Shown here: piece by piece, positions 6,488-8,000 of the stretch
Numbering within the stretch: the first letter of the stretch is position 1
How the letters are laid out: every line of letters starts with the position of its first letter
Source of the DNA: Rhodobacteraceae bacterium UBA2553
Lineage (GTDB): Bacteria; Pseudomonadota; Alphaproteobacteria; Rhodobacterales; Rhodobacteraceae
Length of the DNA: 8,000 nt
Assembly (NCBI GenBank): GCA_002340515.1
Contig: DDMF01000140.1
Location: 1-8,000, forward strand
Reading direction: 5' to 3'
Program-made: the position numbers and the translations under genes
Notes under the pieces: model-generated
The model's input: the letters and a program-made list of their open reading frames with translations, nothing else
The model's database searches: none
What the model was told of the DNA's origin: nothing

Positions 6488-6790
6488 ATGACCAATGCCA
6501 CAAAGCCCATCGTCACCATCACCTATTGCACCGGCTGTAACTGGCTCTTGCGCGCTGGCTGGATGGCGCAGGAACTGTTGCAAACCTTCTCAACCGATTT
6601 GGGAGGAGTCACGCTGATCCCCGGTGAAATGGGGGGCGTTTATGAGGTTACGGTGGACGGCACGCTGATCTGGGACCGCAAACGCGATGGCGGGTTTCCG
6701 GAGGCCAAGGAGTTGAAAGCGCGCCTGCGTGACCACATCGATCCGACCCGCGATTTGGGCCACATCGACAAGCATTCTGACGGGGCATGA
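6488..6790 (+). CDS. SelT/SelW/SelH-like (Rdx family) small redox protein
   Basis: This 100-residue protein matches the bacterial Rdx family, thioredoxin-like proteins related to selenoproteins W, T and H. The first strand VTITYCTGCNWLLRAGWMAQELL carries the redox motif C14-T-G-C17, with Cys in both positions rather than the Cys-x-x-Sec of the selenoprotein forms. The rest shows the expected GGVYEVTVDGTLIWDRKRDGGFPEAKELKARLRD pattern, where the W-D-R-K and G-F-P-E-x-K-E-L-K residues are typical. No signal peptide or membrane segment is visible, so it should be cytoplasmic. GGAG (6478-6481) is six bases before the ATG, which rules out the longer open frame that begins inside the dehydrogenase gene. 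It follows that gene by 25 bases and is probably co-transcribed. The family's biochemical role is poorly defined, so only a thiol-redox function can be proposed. Confidence 0.85.
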   Translation: MTNATKPIVTITYCTGCNWLLRAGWMAQELLQTFSTDLGGVTLIPGEMGGVYEVTVDGTLIWDRKRDGGFPEAKELKARLRDHIDPTRDLGHIDKHSDGA

Positions 6791-6828
6791 CCTAGACCAC
6801 GCAGTGCGCGGCACGGTCATGCCAGATA

Positions 6829-6864
6829 TTCTGCCTCCGGCGGGGATATTTTTGGAAAGAGGAA
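6829..6864 (+). repeat. Intergenic repeat, copy 1 (Rhodobacteraceae-type CCTCCGGCGGGGATATTT)
   Basis: This 36-base segment begins TTCTGCCTCCGGCGG, passes through GGATATTT and ends GGAAAGAGGAA. It matches the inverted segment at 6988-7024 with a few substitutions and a one-base length difference. I recall very similar sequences from spacers of many Rhodobacteraceae genomes, which supports a dispersed repeat, but genome-wide copy number cannot be seen from here. Confidence 0.6.
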
Positions 6865-6961
6865 GACACGAATTGTTAACCATGCCCTGCGATTTTTACG
6901 CTGCGGTACAGGCGGGGACGCCGATGACCGTGAAAGGGGAAGAGACAACGCTCTCTTTCTT

Positions 6962-6989
6962 GGGGAAGGCCCGCGCGGCCTCCCCTTTT
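6962..6989 (+). terminator. Terminator-like hairpin after the dehydrogenase-Rdx pair
   Basis: GGGGA-a-GGCC (6962-6971) pairs with GGCC-TCCCC (6977-6985), nine pairs with a single bulged A and a five-base CGCGC loop, and is followed by TTTT (6986-6989). The stem is very GC-rich but the T-tract is short and then broken by CC. It could end or attenuate the plus-strand transcript 172 bases after the Rdx stop and 60 bases before the ligase start. Confidence 0.45.
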
Positions 6990-7024
6990 CCTCTTTCCCT
7001 AAATATCCTCGCCGAAGGCAAGAA
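6988..7024 (-). repeat. Intergenic repeat, copy 2 (inverted)
   Basis: Read on the minus strand this begins TTCTTGCCTTCGGCGAGG, continues through ATATTT and ends GGGAAAGAGGAA. It parallels copy 1 over its whole length, so the two form an inverted pair with about 123 bases between them. Copy 2 starts directly at the T-tract of the terminator-like hairpin and ends 24 bases before the ligase start codon. Confidence 0.6.
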
Positions 7025-7048
7025 ATCTCGTTCAAAGGGAATGCCGTA

Positions 7049-8000
7049 ATGCGCGATCTTTCCAGACTATTGCAGCCACGGACAATTGCCATCATCGGCG
7101 GCGGCGCGTGGTGCGCGGCTGTTGTGGATCAATGCCGAAAGATGGGATTTTCAGGCGAGGTTTGGCGTGTGCATCCTAAAGGGGGTGACGGGGTTTTCGC
7201 CACAATCGAAGATCTGCCAACCCCACCAGACGCCAGCTTTATCGGCATCAACCGCCATGCGACAATTGAGGCCGTTTCGGTGCTGGCTTCGCTTGGGGCT
7301 GGTGGTGCGGTGTGTTTTGCCAGCGGGTTTTCAGAGGCTGTGGCCGAGGATGAAAGCGGGGCGGATCTTCAGGCAAAATTGCTTCAGGCCGCCGGGGAAA
7401 TGCCCATCCTGGGGCCCAATTGCTATGGGTTCATCAATGCCCTTGATGGCGCGCTGTTGTGGCCTGATCAGCATGGCGCGACGCGCGTTGACAGCGGGGT
7501 GGCGATCCTGACGCAAAGCTCAAACATCGCGATCAATCTAACCATGCAAACCCGCGGCCTGCCGATTGCCTATATGGTCACTTGCGGGAATATGGCGCAG
7601 ACCTCGCAGGCCGAGATAGCCGCGGCGCTGTTGGACGATCCCCGTGTGACGGCGATTGGGGTGCATATCGAAGGCTTTGGTGATTTGGCCGCTTGGGAAA
7701 TATTGGCCCAAAAGGCCCGCGACAAGGGCGTGCCGATTGTCGCATTGAAGGTCGGGCGATCGGCCCAGGCGCAGGCGGCAACGATTTCACACACGGCATC
7801 TTTGGCGGGGAGCGATGCGGGGGCGCAGGCGGTATTGGACCGTTTGGGCATCGCGCGATTGTCCAGCCTTCCGGCCTTTCTGGAAAGCTTGAAGCTGTTG
7901 CATGTCACCGGTGGGCTGTCTTCAAACCGCATCGCCTCAATCAGCTGTTCAGGCGGCGAGGCGAGTCTTGCGGCGGACACAGCCTATGGGCGGGGCGTGG
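7049..8000 (+). CDS. NDP-forming acyl-CoA synthetase / acetate-CoA ligase family, 3' end beyond window
   Basis: The 317 codons seen belong to the ADP-forming acyl-CoA ligase family, which interconverts a carboxylate, CoA and ATP with the acyl-CoA ester, ADP and phosphate through a phosphohistidine. A CoA-binding Rossmann domain comes first (RTIAIIGGGAW at 11-21, to about 125). PILGPNCYGFIN (119-130) begins the succinyl-CoA-synthetase-alpha-like domain, with VAILTQSSNIAINL (151-164) and IGVHIEGFGD (203-212). SHTASLAGSD (247-256) includes His248, the expected phosphorylated residue. The frame is open to the edge; full-length single-chain members run to about 700 residues and add an ATP-grasp domain, which would lie to the right. 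AGGGA (7036-7040) is eight bases before the ATG. The gene probably supplies or uses the CoA ester handled by the upstream acyl-CoA dehydrogenase, but the substrate is not identifiable. Confidence 0.9.
   Translation, partial: MRDLSRLLQPRTIAIIGGGAWCAAVVDQCRKMGFSGEVWRVHPKGGDGVFATIEDLPTPPDASFIGINRHATIEAVSVLASLGAGGAVCFASGFSEAVAEDESGADLQAKLLQAAGEMPILGPNCYGFINALDGALLWPDQHGATRVDSGVAILTQSSNIAINLTMQTRGLPIAYMVTCGNMAQTSQAEIAAALLDDPRVTAIGVHIEGFGDLAAWEILAQKARDKGVPIVALKVGRSAQAQAATISHTASLAGSDAGAQAVLDRLGIARLSSLPAFLESLKLLHVTGGLSSNRIASISCSGGEASLAADTAYGRGV

Noticed and set aside
1..8000. CRISPR array, toxin-antitoxin pair, restriction or phage defence genes
   Set aside because: No spaced direct repeats and no matching protein families occur; all sizeable genes have metabolic, regulatory or housekeeping assignments.

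Overview
The window looks like a chromosomal segment from an alphaproteobacterium, most likely a member of the Rhodobacteraceae (Roseobacter group). The evidence is moderately high GC, an HU protein of the form typical of that family, a GlxA-type regulator with the D-T-G variant common there, and short intergenic repeats (CCTCCGGCGGGGATATTT-like) that I recall from Rhodobacteraceae genomes. Taxonomy is inferred from protein and repeat style, not from a search.

Layout. Positions 1-318 hold the remains of an IS66-family insertion sequence on the minus strand: a truncated, frameshifted tnpC piece and a possible element end. Positions 407-829 hold a monocistronic hu gene (minus) with a strong terminator and a tentative promoter. 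Positions 844-5193 hold a minus-strand block in transcription order: a GlxA/AraC-type regulator, adenine deaminase (ade) and AMP nucleosidase (amn), closed by a terminator. From 5302 to the right edge a divergent plus-strand block encodes an acyl-CoA dehydrogenase, a small CxxC SelT/SelW/SelH-like (Rdx) protein and, after a 258-base spacer, the N-terminal two thirds or less of an NDP-forming acyl-CoA ligase that runs off the window.

How the genes work together. Amn cleaves AMP to adenine and ribose 5-phosphate, and Ade deaminates adenine to hypoxanthine. With a 3-base gap between the genes this is a compact route from AMP to hypoxanthine with release of ribose 5-phosphate. The regulator gene lies 63 bases upstream of ade on the same strand and is divergent to the acyl-CoA block, so it could control either side. 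The plus-strand block looks like a catabolic acyl-CoA module: a ligase to make or use the CoA thioester and a dehydrogenase to oxidise it. The substrate cannot be read from the sequence.

Most noteworthy: the acyl-CoA dehydrogenase has Asp where the usual catalytic Glu sits; a redox-motif Rdx protein lies between the dehydrogenase and the ligase; an inverted pair of roughly 36-base repeats brackets a terminator-like hairpin in the 6791-7048 spacer; and the IS66 remnant has its Shine-Dalgarno inside a perfect 8-bp hairpin. I see no CRISPR array, tRNA, rRNA, phage or defence system. Most of the window is ordinary metabolic and housekeeping sequence.
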